Positions 1 to 7,889 of a DNA stretch of 14,294 bases are shown in pieces. This stretch comes from QQUK01 sp913009765. GTDB taxonomy: Bacteria > Zixibacteria > MSB-5A5 > GN15 > FEB-12. The notes beneath the pieces are model-generated. The model was given only the letters and a program-made list of their open reading frames with translations. It did not search any database and was not told where the DNA came from. Location: positions 1 to 14,294 of the forward strand of contig CALCCW010000118.1 in NCBI GenBank assembly GCA_937900185.1, written 5' to 3'. Numbering within the stretch: position 1 is the first letter of the stretch; each line of letters begins with the position of its first letter. Position numbers and translations under genes: made by a program.

Positions 1-65
1 TTGTGGATGGATGTTAGATTATATTTTTTATATTTGTTTTTTGTACATTTTTTTTTTTTTTTTTT
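1..65. other. Non-genomic low-complexity end with poly-T run
   Basis: This T-rich stretch lies outside the adapter at 66-123 and ends in a run of 18 T (48-65). It mirrors the poly-A run plus junk at the other contig end. Reads that run past the end of a library molecule typically give a homopolymer followed by random-looking calls. The stretch can be translated in frame with the downstream gene, but it is not part of that gene and should be trimmed. Confidence 0.9.
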
Positions 66-123
66 AATGATACGGCGACCACCGAGATCTACACTCTTTC
101 CCTACACGACGCTCTTCCGATCT
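66..123 (+). other. Illumina P5/TruSeq universal adapter (contamination)
   Basis: The 58 bases beginning AATGATACGGCGACCACCGA and ending CGCTCTTCCGATCT match the Illumina universal (P5 arm) adapter as known from memory over its full length. Read in frame it gives the well-known artefact peptide MIRRPPRSTLFPYTTLFRS, which appears at the start of many database proteins. Genomic sequence starts at 124. Any annotation that begins the first gene at position 1 adds about 41 artificial residues. Confidence 0.98.
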
Positions 124-1281
124 CTTGATCAAATTCAAGACCGTGATTTTACCAGTAAACATGGTATCACCGGTACGGTCATGGATTACACTCCGCCAAA
201 CCTTGCCCCTCTCGGGCAGCCACAAGGTGAATTTTATATGTCTGCTCCGGGTCCTTATGATGACTGGGTAATTGAGTACGGTTATAAAGATTTTGGTAAT
301 GCCACCGAAGATGAAGTAAATGTAAAACTGGAAAAGATAGCTTCTCGCACAGCAGAACCGGGGCTGATTTATGCAACCGATGAAGATGTGTTTGGCAACT
401 CTTCAAAATCTATCGACCCATACTGTTCTATGTTTGATTTAGGTTCTGACCCTATTGCTTACTGTGAGCAAAGAGTCGCTCTTACAAAAGAACTTTGGTC
501 TAATGCTATAAATAAATTTGATGTTGACGGCAATGGCTACCGCAAGATGTATAACGTATTCCAAAACGGATGGCGTTCATATTTTGAATCTGTTACCTAT
601 GCAACAAACTTTGTAGGCGGTATAATTCACAGCAGAGCTCATGTTGGTGACCCTGGAAGTACAGTTCCATTTACTCCGGTTTCCGCAGCAGAACAGCGTC
701 GGGCTGTTAAATTTTTAAGTGATAATATTTTTGCTGCTGATGCTTTTAATGTATCTGAAAAAGTTTGGAACAAATTACAACCGGAACGTCTTCCTGACTT
801 TTTCTTCTCTGTCTATTCTGTCCCGACGGTTGATTATCCAATTCATAGAATTGTATTAAACATTCAAAATAATTCATTGATGAATTTGTATGGTCCTTAT
901 ATTTTGGGTCGTTTACTGAACAATCAGGAAAGAATCGCTGATGGTGTTGAAAGATATACCATGTATGATATGTTTCAGGAAGTACGTCGTTCTATCTGGT
1001 CAGAGATTACAAAACCAAGCAATGTGAATTCATTCCGTCGCCAATTACAGCTAAGCCACTTGAATAGGATCATAGCAATCTATTTAAGTAACACTGCAGC
1101 ATTTCCACATGATGCACTGACACTTGCCGCTAATGACCTTGATATTTTACAAGCTGCTGCGAAAAAAGCAATAACCTCTTCATCAATTAATTCAATGACA
1201 AAAGCACATTTTAAAGAAGTTCTGCGTCAAATTGAAGCTGCCAAAGGCTCTAAACGTAATTATTCATTTATTACCAGATAA
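124..1281 (+). CDS. Zinc-dependent metalloprotease (DUF5117/DUF4953-like), C-terminal fragment
   Basis: This is the last 386 residues of a large exported zinc protease. The start, signal peptide and zinc-binding HExxH motif lie beyond the contig end. The segment GITGTVMDYTPPNLAP (from about 172) resembles the metzincin Met-turn, in which the Met of VMDY (codon at 181) sits beneath the zinc site. The following QGEFY...GPYDDWVIEYGYK pattern is typical of the DUF4953/DUF5117 family of FCB bacteria, whose members usually run to about 800-900 residues. The rest is the family's helical C-terminal region. The natural substrate is unknown, and members are expected to be periplasmic or secreted. The reading frame is intact from 124 to the TAA, and a strong hairpin terminator follows 18 bases later. 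The family call is from remembered motifs. The peptidase activity itself cannot be seen here because the ligands are missing. Confidence 0.8.
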   Translation, partial: LDQIQDRDFTSKHGITGTVMDYTPPNLAPLGQPQGEFYMSAPGPYDDWVIEYGYKDFGNATEDEVNVKLEKIASRTAEPGLIYATDEDVFGNSSKSIDPYCSMFDLGSDPIAYCEQRVALTKELWSNAINKFDVDGNGYRKMYNVFQNGWRSYFESVTYATNFVGGIIHSRAHVGDPGSTVPFTPVSAAEQRRAVKFLSDNIFAADAFNVSEKVWNKLQPERLPDFFFSVYSVPTVDYPIHRIVLNIQNNSLMNLYGPYILGRLLNNQERIADGVERYTMYDMFQEVRRSIWSEITKPSNVNSFRRQLQLSHLNRIIAIYLSNTAAFPHDALTLAANDLDILQAAAKKAITSSSINSMTKAHFKEVLRQIEAAKGSKRNYSFITR

Positions 1282-1299
1282 GTTTTTAAATAATACAGT

Positions 1300-1330
1300 A
1301 AAAGGCGAAACTCATCAGTTTCGCCTTTTT
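1300..1330. terminator. Intrinsic terminator between convergent genes
   Basis: A perfect 13-bp stem pairs 1300-1312 (AAAAGGCGAAACT) with 1317-1329 (AGTTTCGCCTTTT) around a 4-base CATC loop, and a T-rich tail continues on the plus strand. It lies between the protease gene ending at 1281 and the LOG-family gene ending at 1363 on the other strand. Because the stem carries A on its left edge and T on its right edge, it can end transcription from both sides. Confidence 0.9.
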
Positions 1331-1362
1331 ATTATTCACATGAAAAAGTAAATCTAAAATAA

Positions 1363-2208
1363 TTATTTAGATAGATGGAAATACTTAATATATTCCCAAG
1401 CATCTTTGGCGTTATCGGCATATACAAACAGGTCCAAATCTTCTTCGGCAATAGTTCCTTCGTCAACCAATGCTTTGAAATTTACAATATTTCTCCAGAA
1501 TTTTTCACCAAATAATATAATAGGCAGAGGTTCTACTTTATGAGTTTGTATCAAGGTAAGAGCTTCAAACAACTCATCCAAAGTACCAAACCCCCCCGGG
1601 AATGCTAAAAGTGCTTTAGAACGCATGAGAAAATGCATTTTACGTATAGCGAAATAATGAAACTGCAAACAAAGCTCCGGTGTGATATACGGATTTGGAT
1701 CCTGCTCCATCGGAAGAGTAATATTAAGTCCGATAGATTTAGCACCAATTTCATATGCTCCCCTGTTGGCAGCTTCCATAATTCCGGGACCGCCGCCGGT
1801 TACAATAACATATTCATGTCCTTCATTTATCTGACATTCTGCCGAAACCAGACGAGCAAATTCTTTAGCTTCATCATAATATGCTGATTTTGCAAAAATT
1901 GATTTTGCTATTTTTAGTTTTCGTTTTAATTTTAAATCATTTGGTCTTTTTAAAAGTTTTTTCTTAATCTTATCAATATTTGCCACAGCATCTTTTTTTT
2001 CAATAATACGAGTACCGCCGAAAACAACAATAGTAGATTCTATTTTTTCTTTTTGGAAAAGTTTTTCAGGTTTTAACAGTTCAAGCTGAAGACGAACAGG
2101 TCGGCAGTATTCTTGGTCCATAAAATCATCATCGTGATATGCAATTTTGTATGCCGGAGAGCTAATCAATTCCTTTTTCATCTTCTTTTTATCTATTTTT
2201 TTTCTCAT
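1363..2208 (-). CDS. LOG-family protein (TIGR00730-type), probable nucleotide 5'-monophosphate phosphoribohydrolase
   Basis: This 281-residue Rossmann-fold protein belongs to the LOG / 'lysine decarboxylase-like' family. Members remove the base from nucleoside 5'-monophosphates (AMP, or cytokinin nucleotides), releasing ribose 5-phosphate. Visible motifs are the first strand VVFGGTRI (61-68), GGGPGIMEAANRGA (138-151), the conserved Arg-Lys pair at 189-190, and the signature PGGFGTLDE (204-212). Older 'lysine decarboxylase' labels for this family are wrong. The roughly 50-residue N-terminal extension with PVRLQLELLKPE is usual for the longer bacterial subtype. The start is uncertain: M1 has only a weak, distant purine stretch upstream, while M10 (ATG near 2181) directly follows an AAAAAGAAG run. 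The gene lies 23 bases downstream of the phosphofructokinase gene on the same strand, so the two are probably co-transcribed. Substrate is inferred from the family only. Confidence 0.88.
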   Translation of the reverse strand: MRKKIDKKKMKKELISSPAYKIAYHDDDFMDQEYCRPVRLQLELLKPEKLFQKEKIESTIVVFGGTRIIEKKDAVANIDKIKKKLLKRPNDLKLKRKLKIAKSIFAKSAYYDEAKEFARLVSAECQINEGHEYVIVTGGGPGIMEAANRGAYEIGAKSIGLNITLPMEQDPNPYITPELCLQFHYFAIRKMHFLMRSKALLAFPGGFGTLDELFEALTLIQTHKVEPLPIILFGEKFWRNIVNFKALVDEGTIAEEDLDLFVYADNAKDAWEYIKYFHLSK

Positions 2209-2231
2209 TATATTTCTGATACTCTCTTACT

Positions 2232-3389
2232 CTAGGTGTTGTTATTATCTAAAGAAGCTACCGAATTGCAATATTCTTCGATTGACATATTGTCAGGATT
2301 TCCAAGACATATCCCCAAAGAAAGGGCAGCTTTTACAATAGAATGAGTAGGCGTGACAAGTCTCTGCTTACCAAATACAGATTGTATAGAAACCATAGAC
2401 ATTTCATTATTTTTTAGCACAACTAACTGTCCAAATTCTTCACGAGCGACCATGTGTACAGCTTCAACCCCAAAACGGGTGGCTAATATTCTATCAAAAG
2501 CAGACGGTGAACCGCCACGCAAAAGATGTCCTAAAACAGTAACTCTGCATTCTATATTTGTTAAACCTTCAATTTGAGCGGCTAATTGATACGAGATACC
2601 TCCAAGACGGATTTTATCAGGAGAATTTTCAATAACTTTGGCAACAACCATATCTCCCCCAAATGGTTTGGCACCTTCACCGATTACAACAATCGAGAAA
2701 TTTTTCCCTTGTGCTGTTCTATCTTTAATTTTTTCACAAACACTGTTTATATCATAAGGTATTTCAGGTAGCAGGATAATATCACCACCACCTGCCATAC
2801 CTGAATGAAGTGCAATCCACCCGGCATATCGACCCATGACTTCAACAATCATTACGCGATGATGTGATTGTGCAGTTGTATGAATTTTATCGATTGCTTC
2901 TGTTGCCGAAACAACAGCAGAATCAAAACCAAAAGTTACATCAGTTCCGACCAAATCGTTATCAATAGTTTTTGGAACACCAATCACCGGGAGACCTTTT
3001 TTCTCCATTCCTGCGGTTGCATTCATTGTACCGTCACCACCGATACATATTAGGGCATCTAACCCCATTGATTCAAAATTGAGAACTGCTTGAGATGAAC
3101 GGTCTAAATGTATATATTCATCTCCTTGAAGTACCGGGAAATTAAATGGGTCAGCTCTGTTTGATGTTCCTAAAATTGTACCGCCCCGAGATAATAAACC
3201 TGAGACAGATTTGGGATCAACATACATATATCGATTTTCTATCAGACCTTCGTAACCATCTTTAAATCCGATAACTTCCATGCCGTAATCATGTTGAGCA
3301 GTTTTCACAACGGCTCTGATAACAGCATTCAAACCGGGGCAATCGCCGCCACCGGTTAAAATTCCTATTCTTTTTCTTGATATAGCCAT
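2232..3389 (-). CDS. pfkA: 6-phosphofructokinase, mixed-substrate (group III) type
   Basis: Phosphorylates fructose 6-phosphate to fructose 1,6-bisphosphate in glycolysis; cytoplasmic. The 385-residue protein opens with the phosphate-donor loop IGILTGGGDCPGLNAVIR (8-25). It carries GGDGT (117-121), the catalytic loop PKTIDND (139-145) and MGRYAGW (185-191). G120 corresponds to E. coli Gly104, which favours ATP. K140 corresponds to Gly124 of ATP enzymes but matches the Lys of pyrophosphate-dependent enzymes. This Gly/Lys combination marks the mixed-substrate clade, so the donor (ATP or PPi) cannot be settled by sequence. The protein is longer than the roughly 320-residue E. coli enzyme, as is usual for this clade. 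Start M1 is supported by the immediate MAISRKRIGIL context, although no good ribosome-binding site is visible. It is the first gene of a two-gene operon with the LOG-family gene and is divergent from the glucan phosphorylase gene. Confidence 0.93.
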   Translation of the reverse strand: MAISRKRIGILTGGGDCPGLNAVIRAVVKTAQHDYGMEVIGFKDGYEGLIENRYMYVDPKSVSGLLSRGGTILGTSNRADPFNFPVLQGDEYIHLDRSSQAVLNFESMGLDALICIGGDGTMNATAGMEKKGLPVIGVPKTIDNDLVGTDVTFGFDSAVVSATEAIDKIHTTAQSHHRVMIVEVMGRYAGWIALHSGMAGGGDIILLPEIPYDINSVCEKIKDRTAQGKNFSIVVIGEGAKPFGGDMVVAKVIENSPDKIRLGGISYQLAAQIEGLTNIECRVTVLGHLLRGGSPSAFDRILATRFGVEAVHMVAREEFGQLVVLKNNEMSMVSIQSVFGKQRLVTPTHSIVKAALSLGICLGNPDNMSIEEYCNSVASLDNNNT

Positions 3390-3572
3390 GCTTTATTATA
3401 TCGACTTTCTATATAAAGAATCAATTAAAAACATTTTTTTTATAAAAAACTTCTTTCTTTATATATTATTTGTTATTGAATATGTAATTCAGATAAAATT
3501 ATTGTTGATTTAGGCGATAATATTAACAACACTAACATTATCATTAAGATACATAATTGATAGGTTGTATAT
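3390..3572. promoter_or_regulatory. Divergent intergenic region pfkA / glgP
   Basis: This 183-bp, very AT-rich spacer must hold the promoters of both divergent genes. For the plus-strand phosphorylase the best guess is TTGTTA (3470-3475), an 18-base gap and TAAAAT (3494-3499), which has a good -10 but a poor -35. For the minus strand, a perfect TATAAT (complement of 3395-3400) lies so close to the ATG that the transcript would have essentially no leader, so it may be chance in AT-rich DNA. No clear operator or riboswitch was seen. Confidence 0.4.
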
Positions 3573-6131
3573 ATGCGAGTAAAACAATTTTTAGTTTTTC
3601 CAAAATTGCCGGACAAAATCCGTCCGCTTCAAGAGATGTCCCACAATATTTGGTATTCGTGGAATTGGGAAATAACCAAGCTCTTTATTCGGCTTGATGC
3701 TGAGACATGGGAAGATTGTGATCAAAATCCTGTTCAAATGCTCTCCCAATTATCTCAAGAAACTCTTGAAAAAGCTGCTGCCGATGATGGATTTGTTGCC
3801 TCTTTAAACAGAGTATATCAAAAATACCAAGACTATCTCTCAAGAAAAAACTGGTTTTCGTATGATTTTCCTGACAAAGTTGAACATAAAATAGCTTATT
3901 TCTCATTAGAATACGGTTTGGATACCGGACTTCCGGTCTATTCAGGCGGTCTTGGAGTATTATCCGGTGACACATTAAAATCAGCATCTGATTTAGGTCT
4001 TCCAATGGTTGCCGTTGGGCTTTTATACCGCTATGGATATTTTAGGCAGTATCTTTCTTCTGACGGATGGCAGCAGGAAAAATATGTTGAAAATGACTGG
4101 TACCACATGCCTGTTGTTCCTATTAAAGATGAGCAGGGTCAAACACGCAAGGTTACTGTAGATTTTTTAGGTACTCCTGTTCATATTCAAATTTGGAAGG
4201 TCTCGGTTGGAAATGTTCCCCTTTATTTGTTAGATACGAATATACCTGAAAATCCAACAAAATTCAGAGAAATTACATCTGTCCTTTACGGCGGAGATAA
4301 AGATATGCGTATCCGTCAGGAAATAATATTGGGTATTGGCGGAGTAAAAGCACTGCGGGCGTTAGGTATTGAACCATCAATTTATCATATGAATGAAGGA
4401 CATTCCTGGTTTTTGACACTTGAAAGAATTCGACTTCTAATGAATGAAAAGGATTTGTCATTTAGTGAGGCATCACAATTTATTTGGTCTACGACAATAT
4501 TTACAACTCATACACCTGTTCCTGCCGGTAATGAAAAGTTTGATTCTGTCTTAGTAAAGAGATATTTGGAGAGTTTTGTTTCAGAACTTGGGATTGACTG
4601 GGAACAATTTATCAATATTGGTAAAGTATTTGCCGGCGATAAAGATGAACTCTTTTGTATGACAGTTGCGGCATTAAGAAATTCTGCTTTTGCCAACGGA
4701 GTTTCGAAGTTGCATGGAAAAATTTCACGTGAAATGTGGCATCATATTTGGCCGGGGCTTCCTGTCCCTGAAGTCCCTATAAAGTCAGTAACTAATGGAG
4801 TACATCCTCGCTCTTGGGTTTCACATGATATGGATGAACTCTATGAATCATATTTTGGTGCTAATTATAGAAACAAACCACATGTCTTAAATGCTTGGAA
4901 AAATATAGAGAAAATTCCAGATGCCGAACTATGGAGAATTCATAACCGAAGACGGGAACGTTTAGTCTTTTTTGCCCGTAAACGTCTCAAAAAACAGTTA
5001 CAGCGAAGTGGTGCATCTCATATTGAGATTCATAAGGCAGATCAAATATTAGACCCTCAAATATTAACTATTTGTTTTGCAAGACGGTTTTCAACTTATA
5101 AACGGGGAAACTTAATTTTTTCTGACCTAAATAGACTACTCAAACTTATTAATAATGAGAAGTACCCTATGCAGATTATCCTCGCAGGCAAAGCACACCC
5201 TTTGGATAACCCCGGAAAAGAAATCATAAAAGAGATTTATCATTATACGAAGAATGAGCGGTTTCAAAATAGAGTTATCTTTTTAGAAGATTATGATATC
5301 AATGTTGCCAAGTATTTAGTACAGGGTGCCGATGTCTGGCTTAACAACCCAAGACGTCCTCTGGAAGCCTCAGGCACATCGGGGATGAAAGCTGCTTTAA
5401 ATGGTGTTTTAAATTTATCAATTTTAGACGGGTGGTGGTGTGAAGGGTATGCTGATGAAACCGGCTTTAAAATTGGCAATGGTGAAGAATATGACAACAA
5501 CGAGGTCCAAGATCATCTTGAAGCGGAAATGCTGTATAACACTATAGAAAAAGAAGTCGTGCCGCTTTTTTATGATACCGATAAAAATAATATACCAACT
5601 GATTGGATAAAAAAGATGAAAGCGGCAATCAGTATGGCAGGTAAGGACTTCTCTTCACATCGCATGCTCATAGACTATACTCAAAAATTCTATATACCCG
5701 GAATAGAAGCATCGATAAAGCTTCGAGAAAATAATATGGAACTGACAAAATCGGTTACAGAATGGGTTGAAAAGATGTCACAAAGCTGGGAATCAATTCA
5801 TATTAAAGATGTACAAATACCGGAGATGGAAAATACTATTTATGTAGGGCAAACATTCCCAATCAAAATATTTATCTCATTAGGCGATATAAATCCAAAT
5901 GATGTATCTGTTGAGATAATCTCAGGTAAGTTAGACTCTCAAGAGCAGATACACAACTATAAACCGACTATGGCTGTATTGTCTGAACAAAATGAATCTG
6001 ATAAAATTTCTATTTTTTCAGGTGAGGTTATTTGTAAAGAATCAGGAAGATTTGGTATTACCGTACGCATAATTCCTAATAATGAGAATCTTCTTCACAC
6101 ATTTAAGCCTAAACTTATTCAATGGTGGTAA
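3573..6131 (+). CDS. glgP: Alpha-glucan (glycogen/maltodextrin) phosphorylase
   Basis: Releases glucose 1-phosphate from the ends of alpha-1,4-glucans using phosphate and pyridoxal phosphate; cytoplasmic. The 852-residue protein is the short, TIGR02094-type phosphorylase. An N-terminal DUF3417-like region (about 1-115, WYSWNWE) is followed by AYFSLEYGLDTGLPVYSGGLG, then MNEGHSWF, FTTHTPVPAG with active-site-type His313, and FARRFSTYKR. The cofactor region EASGTSGMKAALNG places K606 as the expected pyridoxal-phosphate lysine. The last 110 or so residues form the small beta-rich C-terminal extension ending in KLIQWW that is normal for this subfamily. The start follows a weak TAGG with no real Shine-Dalgarno, but MRVKQFLVFPKLP is the expected N-terminus. 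Its divergence from phosphofructokinase suggests that stored glucan is fed into glycolysis. Whether it prefers glycogen or maltodextrin is not visible. Confidence 0.95.
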   Translation: MRVKQFLVFPKLPDKIRPLQEMSHNIWYSWNWEITKLFIRLDAETWEDCDQNPVQMLSQLSQETLEKAAADDGFVASLNRVYQKYQDYLSRKNWFSYDFPDKVEHKIAYFSLEYGLDTGLPVYSGGLGVLSGDTLKSASDLGLPMVAVGLLYRYGYFRQYLSSDGWQQEKYVENDWYHMPVVPIKDEQGQTRKVTVDFLGTPVHIQIWKVSVGNVPLYLLDTNIPENPTKFREITSVLYGGDKDMRIRQEIILGIGGVKALRALGIEPSIYHMNEGHSWFLTLERIRLLMNEKDLSFSEASQFIWSTTIFTTHTPVPAGNEKFDSVLVKRYLESFVSELGIDWEQFINIGKVFAGDKDELFCMTVAALRNSAFANGVSKLHGKISREMWHHIWPGLPVPEVPIKSVTNGVHPRSWVSHDMDELYESYFGANYRNKPHVLNAWKNIEKIPDAELWRIHNRRRERLVFFARKRLKKQLQRSGASHIEIHKADQILDPQILTICFARRFSTYKRGNLIFSDLNRLLKLINNEKYPMQIILAGKAHPLDNPGKEIIKEIYHYTKNERFQNRVIFLEDYDINVAKYLVQGADVWLNNPRRPLEASGTSGMKAALNGVLNLSILDGWWCEGYADETGFKIGNGEEYDNNEVQDHLEAEMLYNTIEKEVVPLFYDTDKNNIPTDWIKKMKAAISMAGKDFSSHRMLIDYTQKFYIPGIEASIKLRENNMELTKSVTEWVEKMSQSWESIHIKDVQIPEMENTIYVGQTFPIKIFISLGDINPNDVSVEIISGKLDSQEQIHNYKPTMAVLSEQNESDKISIFSGEVICKESGRFGITVRIIPNNENLLHTFKPKLIQWW

Positions 6132-6190
6132 TTCTTTATTTTTTTAAATATATTTTATCTCACACAGTAAAGTAATTGTAACTTTTTAAA

Positions 6191-6231
6191 TAAATCTGCG
6201 TTTATAAATACTACTTATAAACGCAGATTTA
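6191..6231. repeat. Perfect 17-bp inverted repeat (hairpin) after glgP
   Basis: The arm at 6191-6207 (TAAATCTGCGTTTATAA) is exactly complementary to 6215-6231 around a 7-base loop. It begins 60 bases after the phosphorylase stop codon and 62 bases before the -35 of the next operon. Neither strand has a proper T run after the stem, so it is not a textbook intrinsic terminator. It may still end or stabilise the glgP transcript, or be a dispersed genomic repeat. Confidence 0.85.
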
Positions 6232-6292
6232 AGTTTAGGATAAATTGTTGCAGTTAGTTGTTAATATACTGTTTAAAAACAGGTCGAAGGAC

Positions 6293-6321
6293 TTGACACG
6301 GGTAAAGTCTTCTACTTTATT
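6293..6321 (+). promoter_or_regulatory. Candidate sigma-70-type promoter of the M16 operon
   Basis: A perfect -35 TTGACA (6293-6298) is followed after 17 bases by TTTATT (6316-6321), which matches 4 of 6 bases of TATAAT. The transcript would start near 6328, giving a leader of about 36 bases to the ATG at 6364. The leader contains the strong ribosome-binding site GGAGGA (6355-6360). The -10 is mediocre and the call is by consensus only. Confidence 0.5.
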
Positions 6322-6363
6322 TGCTCCAAAACATAATAAACCCATAACTTTCATGGAGGAAGT

Positions 6364-7869
6364 ATGTCTTTCAAAAAAGTTCAACTGATATTGTTGTCAG
6401 TTCTTTTAGTAATATTTGTTGTTCCTTCAGCATTTTCATTTGATTTCTCAAAACTAGAGAATGCAGTAACCGAACATCAATTAGAAAATGGTTTAACAGT
6501 TCTTATTTTAGAACGTCATGATGCCCCTGTCGTATCGTTTGTCACTTGGGCAAATGTTGGGTCCGTAGATGACCCCAAAGGATATACCGGTTTAGCTCAT
6601 ATGTTTGAACATATGGCTTTTAAAGGAACGACAACGCTTGGTTCCAAAGATATTGATAAGGAATTGGAACTTATTGCTGTTGAAGATTCTGCATTTATGA
6701 AGTTGCGAGCAGAACGCAACAGGGGTCGTTTTGCAGATACTTCCAAAATAGAGTTATTGAACAAAGCCTATGAAGAAGCACGTGAAGCATCTTATCAGTT
6801 AGTAGAACCTAATAAGTTCGGAAACGTTATAGAACGAGAAGGTGGAGTTGGACTCAACGCTTTTACCGCAGCAGATCAAACAGTTTTCTTCTTTTCTCTT
6901 CCATCCAACAAAGTAGAACTTTGGATGGCGTTAGAATCGGAACGCTTTTTACATCCTGTACTTCGTGAGATGTATAAAGAAAGAGATGTTGTTGCCGAAG
7001 AACGCAGGATGAGATCTGAATCCAGTCCTGTCGGAAAATTAGTAGAAGAATTTTTAGCGATAGCTTATAAAGCTCATCCATATGGAATTCCGGGTATTGG
7101 ACACATGTCAGATATCCAATATTATTCACGTAAAGAAGCAAAAGCATTTTTTAAAAAATATTATAGTCCTTCAAATTTAACTATCGCCATAGTTGGTGAT
7201 GTAAAAACAAAAGATGTTATTAAGTTAGCAGAGAAATATTGGGGACGTATCCCTTATCGTCCTGCACCGGAACGAATTGCAACTATCGAGCCGGAACAAT
7301 TAGGTGAAAAAAGAGTAGAAGTTGAAAGCAAATCACAACCTATTTATTTAGTAGGATGGCACATTCCCGAGGGAACTAATCCTGACCGACCGGCACTTGA
7401 TGCGTTGTGTGATTACCTTGGACAAGGACGTACTTCTTTACTTTATAAAAATTTAATAAAAGAGAAAAAGACAGCTATGAATGTTGAGGCATTTGCCGGT
7501 TTTCCGGGGAATAAATACCCTACTATGATGGCTGTTTTTGCCATGCCTTCTGCCGGTCATACCAATGCTGAACTTGAAAAAGAGATTTTTAATGACGTTG
7601 ATAAAATGCGTAATGAACTTATCCCGGCAGCAGAAATGGATAAGATAAAAGCTCGTGCCAAAGCAGCGTTCATCAATGGAATCAGCAGTAATAATGGTCT
7701 CGGTATGCAGCTTGCAAGTTACCAAACGTTATGGGGTGACTGGAGAGAAATGTTCAGAGAAACAGACAGAATTAATGCGGTTACTCCAGAAGATATCCAA
7801 CGAGTCGCCAAAAAATATTTAACAAAGAAAAATCGTGTTATCGGCATGGTTGTAACCACTGAAAAATAA
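6364..7869 (+). CDS. M16 family zinc peptidase, catalytic chain (HxxEH)
   Basis: Exported insulinase/processing-peptidase-like chain of 501 residues. It starts with a Sec signal peptide, MSFKKVQL...VPSAFS, probably cut after residue 25. The inverted zinc motif is H79-M-F-E82-H83 within GLAHMFEHMAFKGT. The third ligand is expected in MALESERF (E191 or E194). It lies further downstream than the usual 75 or so residues because of a charged, coiled-coil-like insert at about 100-155, which is common in long FCB homologues. The second half-domain lacks the Arg/Tyr substrate-binding pair: K366 and N373 occupy the places. The next gene, 20 bases downstream, supplies exactly what is missing, so a two-chain enzyme is likely. 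The start is fixed by GGAGGA at 6355-6360. Expected location is periplasmic; the substrate is unknown. Confidence 0.93.
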   Translation: MSFKKVQLILLSVLLVIFVVPSAFSFDFSKLENAVTEHQLENGLTVLILERHDAPVVSFVTWANVGSVDDPKGYTGLAHMFEHMAFKGTTTLGSKDIDKELELIAVEDSAFMKLRAERNRGRFADTSKIELLNKAYEEAREASYQLVEPNKFGNVIEREGGVGLNAFTAADQTVFFFSLPSNKVELWMALESERFLHPVLREMYKERDVVAEERRMRSESSPVGKLVEEFLAIAYKAHPYGIPGIGHMSDIQYYSRKEAKAFFKKYYSPSNLTIAIVGDVKTKDVIKLAEKYWGRIPYRPAPERIATIEPEQLGEKRVEVESKSQPIYLVGWHIPEGTNPDRPALDALCDYLGQGRTSLLYKNLIKEKKTAMNVEAFAGFPGNKYPTMMAVFAMPSAGHTNAELEKEIFNDVDKMRNELIPAAEMDKIKARAKAAFINGISSNNGLGMQLASYQTLWGDWREMFRETDRINAVTPEDIQRVAKKYLTKKNRVIGMVVTTEK

Positions 7870-7889
7870 AATAATGAGGATATACTAAA

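Noticed and set aside
1363..2208. Lysine decarboxylase
   Set aside because: The GGGPGIM and PGGFGTLDE motifs belong to the LOG phosphoribohydrolase family; the decarboxylase label is a historical misannotation.
3685..4005. 106-residue minus-strand open frame inside glgP
   Set aside because: It is antisense to highly conserved phosphorylase sequence, with no motif of its own.
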